In this document: positions 11,422 to 23,597 of the stretch, piece by piece
How the letters are laid out: each line of letters opens with the position of its first letter
How positions within the stretch are numbered: the stretch's first letter is position 1
Source of the DNA: Rhizomys pruinosus
Lineage: Eukaryota > Chordata > Mammalia > Rodentia > Spalacidae
Length of the DNA stretch: 64,000 bases
Reading direction: 5' to 3'
NCBI GenBank assembly: GCA_009823505.1
Contig: VZQC01002896.1
Coordinates: forward strand, 3,448,079 to 3,512,078
Notes under the pieces: generated by a model
Databases searched by the model: none
The model's input: the letters and a program-made list of their open reading frames with translations, nothing else
Told to the model about the DNA's origin: nothing
Program-made: the position numbers and the translations under genes

Positions 11422-11640
11422 GGAGCTGGAGAGATGGTGCAGTGGTTAAGAGCGCCGACTGCTCTTGCAGAGGACCCGGGTTCAATTCCCAGCACCCACT
11501 TTGTGGGCTAGAACCGTCTTTAACTCCAGTTCCAGGGGAATCCGACGCCCTCTTCTGACCTCCATGACATTGCATGACACGGGTGCACAGACCTACATGC
11601 AGACAGTACATTCATACACATAAAAAATAATAAAAAGTTT
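11422..11640 (+). mobile_element. B2-like SINE, single-block subfamily
   Basis: 'ggagctggagagatggtgca' to 'acattcatacacataaaaaa'. Only one 'aactccagttccagggg' block. Its A-rich tail was the landing site of the next SINE. Confidence 0.95.
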
Positions 11641-11652
11641 TAAAAAGTTTTG

Positions 11653-11890
11653 GGGCTGGAGGGATGGCCTAGTGGTTAAGAGCGCCGACCGCTCTTGCAG
11701 AGGACCCGGGTTCGATCCCCAGCACCCACATGGCGGCTGAGAACCGTCTGTGACTCCAGTTCCAGGAGAACTCCAGTTCCAGGGGAATCCGAGACCCTCT
11801 TCTGACCTCCGCGGCATCGCACGACACGGGTGCGCAGACCTGCATGCAGACAATACATTCATACACATAAAAATAAATAAATAAAAATTA
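11653..11890 (+). mobile_element. B2-like SINE, 17-bp-duplication subfamily
   Basis: Full-length copy inserted in the tail of the preceding SINE, same strand. It carries the duplicated block and a B-box 'ggttcgatccc'. The flanks share AAAGTTTTAAAAA. A duplicated-block copy landing in a single-block copy fits the single-block form being older. Confidence 0.95.
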
Positions 11891-12240
11891 AAAAAAAAGT
11901 TTTAAAAAAAGAAACAAAGAACACAAAGAACAGAAGGAGAGGAAGAGGAAGAAGAAGAAGACGGAGGAGGAAGAGGAGGAAGAGGAGGAGGAGGAGGAGG
12001 AGGAGGAGGAGGAGGAGGAGGAGGAAGGAGGAGGAAAAGGAGGGAAAAAGGAAAAAGGAGGAGGAGGAGGGGGAGGAAGAGGAGGAGGGGGAGGAGGAAG
12101 AAGAGGGAGGGCAGGAGCAGGAGCAGGAGGAGGAGGAGGAGGGAAAGGGAGGAGAAAAAGGAAAAAGGAGGAGGAGGAGGAAGAGGAGGAGGAAGAAGGG
12201 GAGGAGAAAGGGGAGAAGGAGGAGGAGGAGGAAGAGACCA
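11891..12240. repeat. long (GGA)n / (GAA)n polypurine tract
   Basis: About 310 bp of uninterrupted purine on the plus strand (11930-12238), mostly GGA and GAA triplets with GGGAAAAAGG blocks. The 117-codon Ser/Pro frame on the other strand is a repeat translation. Confidence 0.95.
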
Positions 12241-12282
12241 CTACCTCATGCTATAGCACTGAACTTATTTGTATTTGTTTTG

Positions 12283-12507
12283 CTTTTTAATATTTTTTTA
12301 TTATTTTTATGTGTATGGGTGTATTGCTTACATGTAGATAGGTGCGCCCCTCCTCTGCAATGTCCATGGTGGTCAGAAGAGGCTGTTGGATCCCCTGGAA
12401 CTGGAGATGTAGAGGACTGTTAACTGCCATGTGGGTTCTGGGACTCAAACCTGAGTCCTCTGTAAGAGGAGCCAGTGTTCTTAACTAATGATCCATCTCT
12501 CCAGCTC
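12283..12507 (-). mobile_element. B2-like SINE, older copy
   Basis: Antisense copy ending 'gatccatctctccagctcc'. Diverged middle and a single 'cccctggaactggaga' block. Confidence 0.9.
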
Positions 12508-12628
12508 CAATTTGATGTTGTTGTGGATTTATTTTATTTTTATATACCAACTAACTCATCTTTTACCTTGTGCAACTTTTTAAAATCTGTGTTCAGAGTA
12601 ATGACCAAAAGATTGAATATGCTTTCTT

Positions 12629-12856
12629 TTTAAAATTTTTTTTTATTTATTCTTGTATGTGTATGAATATACTGTCTGCATTCAGGTTTGTGGAGCCATG
12701 TCGTGCAGTGCTGCGGAGGTCAGAAGAGGGTGTCGGATTCCCCTGGAACTGGAGTTAAAGACAGTTCTCAGCCACCATGTGGGTGCTAGGAATCGAACCC
12801 AGGTCCTCTGCAAGAGCAGTTGGTACTCTTAACCACTAGGCCATCTCTCCAGCCCC
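12629..12856 (-). mobile_element. B2-like SINE, single-block subfamily
   Basis: Antisense full-length copy. Perfect TSD TGAATATGCTTTCTT at 12614-12628 and 12857-12871. Single 'cccctggaactggagtta' block. Confidence 0.95.
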
Positions 12857-12871
12857 TGAATATGCTTTCTT

Positions 12872-13322
12872 AATAAAATCATTGGAAACAGTGGTTTATT
12901 TTCTTTGCTGCCACATAAACACATATTTTTAAAAGACTTTACTTTCCATGAAAACAAAACAGAAGAGATGTTGTCAGATAGTCATGTTTCATATGTACCC
13001 TCGTTTCTGAAGCATGAATTTCTCTTTAACATGAGAATTAATAAATAATAAAACTATTCGTAAATTAATTTATGATAAACACAATAACTTTAGACACAGG
13101 AAGTTTTACTGAAATATCTAACGCATCTGAAAGACAATTTAAACTAGAAATTATAATTGTGATTGTTCCATTTGTAATTATTTAAAATATTTAATATTTT
13201 CTATCATTGAATAAATCTCTCTTGGGTGTTAGGTATTTATTATGAACTTTCAAAGCAACTTATAAAATGGAATTTATAACTAATTAAATTATAGAATTGA
13301 AAATGAAAATTTTTGAATCTTG
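12872..13322. other. unique AT-rich sequence
   Basis: Nothing recognised. Confidence 0.5.
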
Positions 13323-13336
13323 AAAATGTCAAAGAA

Positions 13337-13558
13337 GGGGCTGGAGAGATAGCCTAGAGGTTAAGAGCACCGACTGCTCTTCCAGAGGATCCGGATTCGA
13401 TCCCCAGCACCCACATGGTGGCTGAGAACCGTCTTTAACTCCAGTTCCAGGAGAATCCAACACTCTCTTCTGACCTCCACGGCATTGCACGACATGGGTG
13501 CACAAACCTACATGCAGACAGTACATTCATACACATAAAAAATAAATAAAATTTATAA
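13337..13558 (+). mobile_element. B2-like SINE, single-block subfamily
   Basis: Full-length copy with TSD AAAATGTCAAAGA at 13323-13335 and 13559-13571. Single 'aactccagttccaggaga' block. Confidence 0.95.
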
Positions 13559-13689
13559 AAAATGTCAAAGATGAATCTGGTGACTGGATGATTTCCAGCT
13601 TGTAATTTAAATAAGGCGTGGGAAGTTTTCTGTTATGATCTCTTTGGAAAGTTCACATGCTTACAGCCAAGGTAAGCTTTCAATAAAGG

Positions 13690-15020
13690 TGCTAAGAACA
13701 TGTGTTGGAGAATGAATGGTCTTTAGTAAATGGTGCTGGAGAGGTTGGATATCTACATGCACTAGAATGAAGCCAGAACTCTGTCATCCACGACTTACAA
13801 AAATCAACTAAAAAATGTACTGAAAACTCAAATGGGAGACCTGACACTATGAAACTAGTAGAAGAAAATAGAAATGCTTGAGGACATTGGAACGGATGAG
13901 GATTTGGGGGGTCAAAATCAAGAAACAGAAATAAGAGCAAAAATAAGGGCAAAATACTTAAGTTCAACAAAGGAAATCATTAGCAGACTGAGTGGGAGAA
14001 AATGTTTGGAAATTATCCTAATAATAGCTTAATACTAAGGATTTATAAGGAAGTCCAATAGCAAAAAAATGGAGAAAGAAAAGAAAAATCAAACAAAAAA
14101 AAAAAAAAAAACATGAATGTGCTCCCTAAAGGAAGCAGGGCAGGGGTGTGAAAAGCCTATGGTGTGGAATTAACATATACTAATAAAAAACAGACATTGA
14201 GTGGGCATGGTGATGCACACCTTTAATCCCAACACTGAGGATGCAGAGGTATGTGGACTCCTGTGAGATGGAAGCCAGTCTGGGATGGTCTACTTATTGA
14301 GTTCAGGCCGGCTGGGGCTACATAGTGAGATACTGACCAAAAATAAATAAATAAGCAATGGACTAAATTTGCTATTTTTCAAAAGAAGACATACAAATAG
14401 CAAAGCATATGAGGGAAAGAATCTCAACACCACTAGTTGTCAGGGAAATAAAAACCAAAATCCTCACGAGATAGCCCACTCCAGTAAGAACAGCTATGAC
14501 CAAAACAAAAGGTAAGAGCTGGTGAAGATGTGAAGAAAAGGGGCCCCAGAACACTGCTGATGTAGAATGTGAAGGTAAATTAGTGTAGCCATTATGTGAA
14601 AGAGTTCCCTTTAAAACCAGAAATAACATTACCATAGGATCTGGCAATTCAATGCTGGATATATACTCAAAGAGAATGAAACTAATATGTCAACAAGACT
14701 TCTGCAGTCCCGTGTCTACTGCAACCCTAGTCACAATAGACAAGACATGGGAACAACCTAACATCCCCTGCTGGTGGATGAATAAAGAAAATGTGGTACA
14801 TTCAAACTATGGAATACTATTCACACATATAAAGAATGAAATCCTGTCACTCACAACACAGACAAAACTAGACATTATTATAGTAGGTAAAATAATCCAG
14901 GCATAGAAAGGCAAATAACACATAATCTCACTCAAATAGTACATGAGATAGTAATTATCAGAGACTGGGGAGAGTAGGAGTCAGGAAAGAATAGAAAGCT
15001 GATCAGTACATAGTAACTGT
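13690..15020 (+). mobile_element. old L1: ORF2 C-terminal region, decayed
   Basis: Degenerate text of the L1 ORF2 3' third: 'tggtctttagtaaatggtgctgg', shortened here to 'agtaaatggtgctgg'; 'agaagacatacaaatagc'; 'ggtaagagctggtgaagatg'; 'caatgctggatatatactc'; 'catgggaacaacctaacatc'; 'tatggaatactattcacac'. All frames are broken. A B1-like element interrupts it at about 14199-14350. Confidence 0.85.
14199..14350 (+). mobile_element. diverged B1-like SINE inside the L1
   Basis: 'gggcatggtgatgcacacct', 'ttaatcccaacactgagga' and 'ggctggggctacatagtgag', ending in an AAAT-rich tail. Confidence 0.85.
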
Positions 15021-15569
15021 AGCTATGAGGAAGAAGTTCTAGACTACACTGAAAGGAGGTGGTGCCCAGAACTGTCCTCCAACGGACCATGGACCAATGC
15101 CTTCTTCCCAGGTTTGGTTGCATCTGCTCGTCTAGGATCATCACAGCTAAGTTTATTGACTGCTACACTCCACAAGAAAGGAGAGGCAGGGGGAGTGGGC
15201 CCCAGTGCCCAGCCAACCAGTAGGCCTTAGTTGCATGAGGGAGGAGCTGAGGGAATGTGAATGGAAGAGGCTGAGGGGAGGCTCCCTCCCCATTTTGTGC
15301 AGCTGTGGGGAAGTCACCATCCAAACTTGGATGAAGAAGTTCCAGTGCAGCCTTAGGAGGGGAGCACTCACACTCCTGTAAGTAAGCCCTCACCCACTGC
15401 TGGGTCAGTAAACCCGATAAACTCACTGGTTTCCCAGACCACAGTTTGGTGAAATTGAACCACGGTTTGTCCTAGGGACCAGGAGGAGGGGAGAACATTG
15501 TTTACGCCTCCCAGAGGGAATTTTAGCTACAGGTGACTCTAAATAACACAGATAAAAACATTCAAAATA
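15021..15569. other. unidentified, GC-richer sequence
   Basis: Higher GC than its surroundings, with purine-rich blocks and 'gctgggtcagtaaaccc', which would suit an old LTR or a pseudogene. I cannot place it. Overlapping minus-strand open frames (15153-15426) have no family resemblance. Confidence 0.35.
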
Positions 15570-15700
15570 GATGGCACCTGCCCAGAACTCAGAAGGCAGA
15601 GGCAGGTGGATCTCTGTGATATTGAGGCCAGCCTGGTCTACCTAGTGAGTTCCAGGCTAGTTAGGATTATAGGGAGATGCTTTTTCAAAAAAGACTCCAA
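15570..15700 (+). mobile_element. diverged B1 SINE
   Basis: 'cagaactcagaaggcagagg', 'caggtggatctctgtga' and 'gaggccagcctggtctacc' are kept; the 5' start is lost. Confidence 0.85.
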
Positions 15701-15859
15701 AATAGGAGGAATTTGAAGGTTTTCTCATAAAATAATGATAAATTTTTTTAAGACAAAGGTATGTTTAGCCTAAGTTAAACACTGGACAATGAATCAGTAA
15801 CAGTGGTGCTCCATATTTGTTTTGATTTTATGTATCAGGTAAAACAAGATTAAATTATT

Positions 15860-16055
15860 GGAGCTGGAGAGATGGTTCAGCAGTTCGGCACTGGCTGTTC
15901 TTGCAGAGGACCTGGGTTCAATTCCCAGGACCCACATGACTGCTAACAACCATCTGTAACTCCAGTTCCAGGGGATCTGATGACACAGGTACACTTACAT
16001 GCATGCAGCCAACACACTTATATGAATAAAATAAAAATAATAAATAAAATATTCT
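15860..16055 (+). mobile_element. B2-like SINE, older copy
   Basis: 'ggagctggagagatggttca' to an (AAAT)n tail. Single 'actccagttccaggggatct' block, with a deletion of the 'cctcttctgacctc' segment. Confidence 0.9.
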
Positions 16056-16099
16056 TAAAACTTTAATTAGAAAACAAAAAGACAACAAGCATTATAGAC

Positions 16100-16200
16100 A
16101 CTATATAGTCAATCAGCAAATATTTAATGAGTACCTACTATGTGCTGTACCTTGGGATATAACAGTGCACACTCTAGAAATAGCCCTCTACCTTAATTGA
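16100..16200 (+). repeat. ancient mammalian repeat relic
   Basis: 'aatatttaatgagtacctac' then 'tatgtgctgtacc' is the common old mammalian interspersed motif (MIR/L2-type 3' sequence). Too diverged to classify. Confidence 0.4.
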
Positions 16201-17229
16201 AACCCATGCAAGACGAAATCAGTGCTACAGACTAAATGGAAAACCTCAAGACTGTTCCTTAAGCAGCTATTTTCTAGGACTGGAGGTGAAAAATGTTTAT
16301 TTTTCATATGATGGACATGGTTCTCCTCATGACCTTAGTTGTAAATAGATCACATCTCTTCCTGAGAATGTTAAGCTATCAGGAGAGATCCACACACTCA
16401 GGACATTCCTATGAGGGGCTGTAAAGTAGAATTTGGCACCAAAATGTTCATCCCTTTCTTGAGTTGCGTCTTTGGCATGAGGGCACCAAGTTTAGTGAGT
16501 TCCTACACGGTCATTTCAACAGTCTGAAATTGATGAGCTGTAATTCAACCAGCTCTTGGGGGTGGGGTGGGGGAGGGTTTCTCTTGGGATGAGATTTTGA
16601 AATGATTCTTTATTTTTTCAAGCTTTAATGATTATATGAAATAACAACATAAAAATGTATGTTTCTTGGACAGATAGGAAATTGAAATATTTGAGTTGGC
16701 AAATGAAAGAAATTAATAAATCAAAGGGCTATAGCTTCTGTCAACTAATGGCCAATTACTACGGGAAAGGAAGTTCAGAAGCTTAATTATGGCTATCTTT
16801 TAAATTCTACCATGTGATACTCCATCATAGGAGCTCTCTTTGAAGTCCAGCATCCCCAGAGAACTCATTAAGGTCACTTATTCCTAATGCAACACACACA
16901 CACACAAACACACACACACTATTTTTTTTGCACTATTCTTTCGATGGGGAAAACCCCTCAGAACAGACAGTGGTTCTTCTTAATGAAGAATGGAAACAAT
17001 TTAGAAGTGATATAAATATTCCCAAAGCTAAGGTTCTAATCTAGGAACGTCTACTCTAGATATAATGATGGTACTTCATTTCCTTAAAAAGTCATAATGG
17101 GTCAATATTGTCATGACACATTTTTAAAACTAATATCTTACATATATTCTATAAAGCTGAGAGAAATCTACAACTTGGGGCTGGGAGTATGAATGCATTT
17201 TAAATTAAACAAAGTACATCTCTTAGTTT
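16201..17229. other. unique sequence with a (CA)n run
   Basis: A short (CA)n tract lies at about 16892-16919. The block 16600-16870 is unique, AT-rich and low in obvious decay. No gene recognised. Confidence 0.4.
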
Positions 17230-17402
17230 TTTTTTTTTTGTTTTTTTTTTGTTTGTTTGTTTGTTTTTTTATTTAGGGACAGGATTGCTAAGCTGGCCTG
17301 GAACTTGCTATGTAGACCAAGCTGGCCTCTATCTCACAGAGATCCACCTGCCTTTGCCTCCTGAGTGCTAAGATTGAAGGTATGCAGCACCACGTCCAGC
17401 TT
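17230..17402 (-). mobile_element. B1 SINE, antisense
   Basis: Poly(T)/(TTTG)n at the left, then 'ctggcctggaacttgctatg', 'gagatccacctgcctttgcc' and 'agcaccacgtccagctt'. Confidence 0.9.
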
Positions 17403-17954
17403 AACCTTTTAAAAAGATCTTTCTTTTCACATGGAAGAAACAAAACGGCAAGAGAACCATTCTATCAAGTGAGGAGAAAACACTGTTGAATTGAAGTGAA
17501 TCATACTACTACCCAGAGTGCCTGCTTTTCGGGAAATCTTGCAGAAATCAAGGTAAAGTCAAAATTCCATTGGCTGTTGGAACAAATGGTTACAACTATC
17601 CAAACACTTAGTAGTTAAACCTTCTGAGAGTTCATAACATAAACTTAACTGATTCAAAGCTGCTCTTTAGGTCTTCATTGCTTCGTTGGCACAAGACACG
17701 CATTTCTTCCAATCAGATTATAATGCTGACTTCCCAGCTCTGAAGAGAAGGCATTGCCACCCCCCCCCCCAAGAAGAACACGTGGAATCATTTCGGAGAA
17801 ACATAGAATTTCAAAAATGTTCCTCAAAACCCTGGATGCTTCTTTAAATGCCCTCCCATCTCCTGTTTCAAAAATTGCTAAACCGTTTATATCATTTTTC
17901 TTTATGTTTAGCATCAGTTAAAATGTGAACTAAAATAACTAAGCACAAAAAACG
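17403..17954. other. unique sequence
   Basis: Nothing recognised except a C-run at about 17760-17770. Confidence 0.45.
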
Positions 17955-18575
17955 AGAAGAGTCCTGAAGGATCTCCACATCCAAGTCCCAGAACCTGTGA
18001 CAGAGTCTGAAATGGGAAGAATGGCCCAGGTCAGTCACATTGTAGATGACCGCGAAAGACTTTACAAAAGAAAGGAGAAAGTCAGAGAAGGAAATGTGTC
18101 AGAAAAGTTGGAGTATTGCAAAGGAGGAGTTCCAGCACACAGCCTTGGACCCCCAGAAAACCTAAGGCAGTGGGGCCTAGCAGCTTCCAGAAGGAATGTG
18201 GCGGGGATATTTAAGACATCTTGACTTGGGCTTTTGGCTTCCAAAACCATTAGACAATAAATTAATGTTTTGATAAATACTGTTTTTAATAATTTATTAT
18301 TTTATTTTATCTGTATGAGTGTATTAACTGCACATGTGCAAGTGCACCTTTGTTGTTCAATGCCCACAGAGGACAGAAGAAGGTGTTGGATCCCCCAGAA
18401 CTGTAATAGATTTTAGCCTCCATATGGGTGCTGGGAATCTAACCCGAGTCCTCTGCAAGAGCAGTCAGTGCTCTTAACCGTTGAGCTTTCTCTCTAGCCC
18501 CACAAATTAATGTTTTTAGTCCACTAAGTTTATGGTAATTTGCTAAAGCAACAATAGGAAACTAATATAGTATCT
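17955..18575 (+). mobile_element. ancient MaLR-type repeat, split by a SINE
   Basis: Before the SINE: 'gaaaacctaaggcagtgggg', 'cttccagaaggaatgtggc' and 'agacaataaattaatgtttt'. After it: 'ccactaagtttatggtaat' and 'agcaacaataggaaactaa'. This order and ending match, from memory, an old mammalian repeat whose 3' end reads 'ggaaactaata'. Class assignment is tentative. Confidence 0.45.
18287..18500 (-). mobile_element. B2-like SINE, older copy
   Basis: Antisense copy inside the preceding repeat. Flanks share AAATTAATGTTTT. Diverged, single-block type. Confidence 0.9.
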
Positions 18576-19060
18576 ATGATGAGAATTATGAAACCAGAGC
18601 TCTGCCAGAATTAGCATAGAACCTGTTAACTGCAAAGTGTCTACACAGAAAAATTATGGATTGTCACAAAATATGTTGAAGATGGCCCATTTTAATTGTG
18701 ATTTAGGCTGAAGGGGTGCTCACAGACTTTCTAAATGATAGGTCTGACCCATCATGAGTCAGACCACACCAATATGAGGTCCTAGCCTCAGGGTAATCAT
18801 GAAGTGACGGTGAACTAAACATGAAAATCATCATCTGAGATTTGATCAGGAAAAATGATGCTCCATAAATGCTATTCTTTAGTTCATATAGTGAATATTT
18901 AAATTTTTCTTAAAAAAGAAAATACACAAAAAGGACTTAAAGGCTGAATGAGTCAAGTTTATTTTTTTAACATACTGTCCTTTGGGTCTAAGACATGAAA
19001 ATATCAAGCATGTCATTCATTCACACAGCCCTTGCCCTAAACATCATAGAGAAAATGTTT
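18576..19060. other. unique sequence
   Basis: Nothing recognised. Confidence 0.45.
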
Positions 19061-19065
19061 TCTGC

Positions 19066-19119
<54 letters not shown>

Positions 19120-19122
19120 ATC
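19066..19122. repeat. (CTAT)n microsatellite
   Basis: About 14 uninterrupted CTAT units. Confidence 0.95.
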
Positions 19123-19384
19123 TAGCTATCTAGCTATTAAACCACTAAGCAAAAGTTGCAGGATGGTTCAGTTTTCCTCATAGTTCTGAAGGTTTTATAT
19201 CCATCCATTGACATTTTTTCTCAATATCTTGCTTACTCCAAGGCCACACTGGGGATACATTCATTGAATGCTAGATAGTCCTCACAAGTACAAACAATTC
19301 CACTTACTAGCACAGTGATGGCTCCTTACAAAGCGAGGCACTCATTCTTACCTGCATCCTGCCTCTAGAGTTGTCCTTCTGGAA

Positions 19385-19555
19385 AGCCCTGTACATTCCT
19401 TTGGATATTTATTACTGCTATCTGCTCTTATGTCTACTTCCACCTCCAGATGGTGAGTCTCTTGAAGCACAATTTATTGTCTATCTCTCGGTCCTCACTG
19501 CTTGAAAGACAGCAGGCATTTGATAAACGTTTCTTCAATTAACCCATTTATCTTC
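19385..19555 (+). mobile_element. L2 LINE 3' end relic
   Basis: 'cacctccagatggtgagtct' then 'cttgaagcacaatttattgt' and 'gcaggcatttgataaacgtt' follow the L2 3' terminal order. Confidence 0.55.
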
Positions 19556-20506
19556 CAGTACCCTTCATTCTCCATTGGCTGGTAGCTGGGTGAAACGCAT
19601 CCCACAGTAAAGGACAGGAAAGTCACTGTCACAAGCTCACAATTGGCTATATCTATTTAAAATGTTTAGGATGATCTTGTACATTTATGATGTACTAAAA
19701 CTTACATCATTTGATTTAAATGTTTATACCAATTATAACTTTAAACCTTTAAACATACCAGTTTTTAGTTGTTGTTGTTGTTTGGTTTGTTGGGTTTTTT
19801 AAATATGCAAAGCAAATAATATATTCTTAGGCAAATATAAACTAAATAAAATCAGCGAATGAAACATTCAGAAAAAATCATCTCTTCTGGTTTTGAAGAT
19901 TAGCTAAAGGTTTATTTCCAAACAAAAGTCTATACATAGATTCCACAGTTAGTTAGTTAGTTAGCTAGGTAGTTAGCTTCTTAGTTACTTAGTTACTTAG
20001 TTACTTTGTTGTTAGTCAGAATATCCCAAAGCAAACATCTTGTTTCTTGATTATAGAATAAGAAAACTACAAAGACCTTTGGCCAGTGATTTGGTTTATT
20101 AGCTACAGAACAGATTTATTGCTAAATTTGAGCACTATTAAGGAAGCAAATCAGTGCACTGGTCCTGACCCACATGAGATCTTAAATAGCATTCAGTGAA
20201 TACTTAAGACCAGGGAAGCAGCAGCAGGTGTACATGCCTCATAAGTCTAACTTGAGTGTGTCCACAGACTATGGAGAAAGGCTCTACCTAGTGCTAGTGG
20301 TTGGAGCTAAGTAAATGGAGAGTGCACATCCATCCCAGCACTGGGGGTGGGGGCATGCATACAGGAAACTTAGTGCAAGTTAGAGGCCAGACGGGATTAT
20401 CTCAGGAAACAAGGAGAAGAAGGAAAGTTGTAGCCATGCTCAAAGAACAAATGCATTAGAATACCAATGACAAGTAGAAAAGGCTCTTTTGAAATAAGCA
20501 AAAGCT
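19556..20506. other. unique sequence with a (TTAG)n stretch
   Basis: A loose (GTTA)n run occupies about 19949-20012. A possible very diverged B1 lies near 20315-20420. No gene recognised. Confidence 0.4.
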
Positions 20507-20735
20507 TTTTTTTAATTTTACTTGTTTTCATTTATGTGTATGAGTGTAGTGTCTGTATGTGTGTTGTTGCATCCATTTTGTGCAGTGTTTGTGGAAGGCA
20601 GAAGGTATCAGATCCCCCTAGAAGTGGAGTTACGAATGGTTGTTAGCTGCCATGTGGGTGTTGGCTTCAAACACAGGTCCTCTACAAGAGCAGTCAGTGC
20701 TCTTAACTAACCACTGAGCTATGATTCCAGGCCTG
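20507..20735 (-). mobile_element. B2-like SINE, older copy
   Basis: Antisense: 'tttatgtgtatgagtgtagt' to 'ccactgagctatgattccag'. Strongly diverged. Confidence 0.85.
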
Positions 20736-21225
20736 GCCTTTTTTTAAAGCACCCTCAATGATAAAGCGAAAGAGGTTGAGAGATTAGAAAAAAATAAAAT
20801 TCTCGACATTTGTCAAATCTTTGTATTGAGGAATAACTCACTATTTCTTAAATTTGTTCTTGTTATGAACTTAATCCTCCATCCTGTCCCAATTCCAACC
20901 TTCTGAAATCATTTTAAGTAATCACAATCTCTCATGCTTCTTATTTTATTTTTTCCAATCTCACTTTGGGGTCCTTAAAATTACTTGAATAAAAAAATCT
21001 AAATTGACTACGAAAATACTCCAGTTTCAGATGGGCCCTTGGGCTGCATCTGGGCCATTTATTCCTTACCAACTTATTCTTAGTCTCATGACATGCAAAC
21101 AGGGAACTTTACCCCAGACTTAAGAACGTGACCATAGGGCTCTACAACACTTACAGTCAATTGACATAAACTGCTTCCTTTTTGTCTAAATATGTCTCTC
21201 CACTTTAGAAATACCTTCCGCCCCC
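20736..21225. other. unique AT-rich sequence
   Basis: Nothing recognised. Confidence 0.45.
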
Positions 21226-21227
21226 TT

Positions 21228-21464
21228 TTTTTTAATTTATTTTTTGTATGTGTATGAATGCACTGTCTGCATGCAGGTCTGTGCACCCATGTCATGCAAT
21301 GCCGCGGAGGTCAGAAGAGGGTCTTGGATTCCCCTGGAACTGGAGTTCTCCTGGAATTGGAGTTACAGATGGTTCTTAACCATCATGTGGGTGCCAGGGA
21401 TCGAACCCGGGTCCTCTGCAAGAGCAGTCGGTGCTCTTAACCACTAGGCTATCTCTCCAGCCCC
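21228..21464 (-). mobile_element. B2-like SINE, 17-bp-duplication subfamily
   Basis: Antisense full-length copy. The duplicated block reads 'cccctggaactggagttctc' then 'ctggaattggagttaca'. The 67- and 60-codon open frames across it are the SINE translated. Confidence 0.95.
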
Positions 21465-22307
21465 CTGCCCTTTTTATTGGCATATCAGCAAATGTTTATT
21501 GACACCCTGTTATGTGCTAGACACTATAGATGGCACAAGCAAAATATTATCTGTCTTTGCAATGTCCTGTGAGAGATAAACCTGAAAACAGCCAATGCAT
21601 TTCAACGTGACAATGTGACACAGAGTACAGGTGTTCACAGAGCCCAGAAACTTTGGGTCTGAGCTGACTCTGAAACATAAGCAGGAGTTTCTCAAGTACC
21701 AACGTTCCGTATCATTAAAGACATCCCTGAAAGGGAAGAAAAAAGTGTCTGGAAACATATGAATGGAATAATATGGGAGACCACCATTTTGTGATGAATA
21801 AGGGTAAATAATGTTGGACCTGATAAACCATGTTAATCTCTCAAAGCAATAATAAAGAATAAGGGAAAGCAGGGGATAAGGTAAACTATAATCTCCAGTT
21901 ACCTCTGAGCACAGGGCAGCACCACCTCTGTATGGAACATCTGGAATGAATGTGCAGATTTTGGACTGCCACAATAAAGAGTGCAACCAGCACTTAATGC
22001 ATGGGACCCGGGAATGCCAAGTACTCTGCAGTGCCTAGGAGAGCCCTGCCCAGAGAACTGTCCCACCCAGATGCCATCAAGGCCCCATTGAACAGCACTG
22101 CCCTAGGCCACGCCACATCCAACGCCCTTCCTCTCTGTTCCTCTCACTGTCTTATGAGTCAGAGGCCCAGTGCTTCAATAAGGTGCTATTTACAGACAGT
22201 AATGGTCACAAGTAATTTTTATACCAAATCCAATAGCAAAGCTCTTCTTCATCCATCAGTTAGGATAAAGCACTGGTATGAAAAACCAGGCATGGAAGAC
22301 AGTATTT
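21465..22307. other. unique sequence with an ancient repeat at its start
   Basis: 'aaatgtttattgacaccctg' and 'ttatgtgctagacacta' at 21490-21530 are an old mammalian repeat motif. A 158-codon minus-strand open frame (21510-21986) and a 102-codon plus frame (22001-22309) have no recognisable domains and I treat both as chance. Confidence 0.4.
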
Positions 22308-22319
22308 AAGAAAGAACTG

Positions 22320-22476
22320 CTGGGTGTGGTGGCGCACACCTTTAATCCTAGCACTTGGGAGGCACAGGCAGATGAGTCTCTATGAGTTCAAGGCCAGCCT
22401 GGTCTACAGAGTGAGTTCCAGGACAGTCAGGGGGGTTGGCAGAGAGACCCTGTCTCAAAAAGACTACCCCCACAAA
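22320..22476 (+). mobile_element. B1 SINE
   Basis: Full-length B1. TSD AAGAAAGAACTG at 22308-22319 and again just after the A-tail. Confidence 0.95.
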
Positions 22477-22489
22477 AAAGAAAGAACTG

Positions 22490-22886
22490 AGCAGCAGCAG
22501 CATCACAGACTCCATAAAAGAAACAAAGGCTGATCAAATTGTTCTGTGTTGCAGCCACTGCTGCAGGAAAATAGCAGCTAAGGTTGACAAGGAGGTAGAA
22601 ATTTCAAATAAATATGTGTTTTCAGTAAATTTGACAATGAGTGCATATTACTTTGAAGGTTTGGTTCAGTTATAGCAGCAAATTTCCATCCCTGCTGTTT
22701 TTGTTTGTATCAGTGGATTATTTGAGGAAAAGAGATATATGGGACAGGGGTGCATGCTTATGCCTTTCGTAAGTAATGTGACAAACTGTTTGCAAGTGCC
22801 AATCAAGGCTGACTGAGGGAGAAAGTCCAGTGGAACCATAACAGGCACTCTTCTAGGAAGAGGGATCTGATGAAACTCAGGTACGG

Positions 22887-22888
<2 letters not shown>
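22490..22888. other. unique sequence
   Basis: Nothing recognised. Confidence 0.45.
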
Positions 22889-22930
<42 letters not shown>

Positions 22931-23365
22931 CAACCACATTATTTTTTTTTTATTTTTTAGCTATAATGATAATCCATGAGTAATAAGCATCCTTCGTGCA
23001 AAACCAATCTACAGACTGTTGTGCCCAAACACCCACAGTCCCACCATCCAGTGGGGGGGTGACAGGTTGTTTGTTCAATCAAGTTGATCAAATGAGTGTC
23101 CAGACTACATCGCTGTAGTTCATTCACCGTTCCACCCCAATCGGCGAGCCTTTACATTCATACCACGCCCCCCTCTTCCGCAGATTGTTCCTAGGCTTAG
23201 AAAAGGGGCACAGGTGGATGAGAAGTAAAACTTGTCCTCTCTCTTCTGGAGCTGTTGACTTGGATTCTGGTCAATTCTGGCTGTTCCTTTCATGGGCTGA
23301 CAGTTTGTTCAGGAGTAACCTTTCGATCCTACTAATGAAGCACAAGCGATTAGATATATAGCAAC
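22889..23365 (-). mobile_element. L1-3'UTR-like retroposon, copy 2 (short 3' form)
   Basis: Antisense. Read leftward it matches copy 1 from 'gcttcattagtaggatcg' through 'gcggaagag', 'ctgtgggtgtttgggcac' and 'ggatgcttattactcatgg', then ends in AAAATAAAA and a ~36-bp A-tail (T-run at 22891-22926). It lacks the purine tract and 'catcaataaa' terminus of copies 1 and 3, so it represents an earlier poly(A) end. 5'-truncated. Confidence 0.75.
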
Positions 23366-23597
23366 CATTATTTAATAACAGAGTTTTGCTGTCAGAATCT
23401 ATTGATAATCTGATTTCCCCCTCATTTCTAAGTCATTTTGATACTCTGACCGGGAAGGATTTCCATCTTTAAAGTCCCATAATTTTACTAGAATATGTTT
23501 CTCCATTAATTAATCTAGGTCAGACTCCGCAGTGACTGTTTTTACTATTTTAATATGCAGTATTCAAATATATTCAGGAAAGTTTTATTGCACTGTA

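Noticed and set aside
21510..21986. 158-codon minus-strand open frame
   Set aside because: No domain, signal or family resemblance; it overlaps an ancient repeat motif at its left end, and length alone is not convincing.
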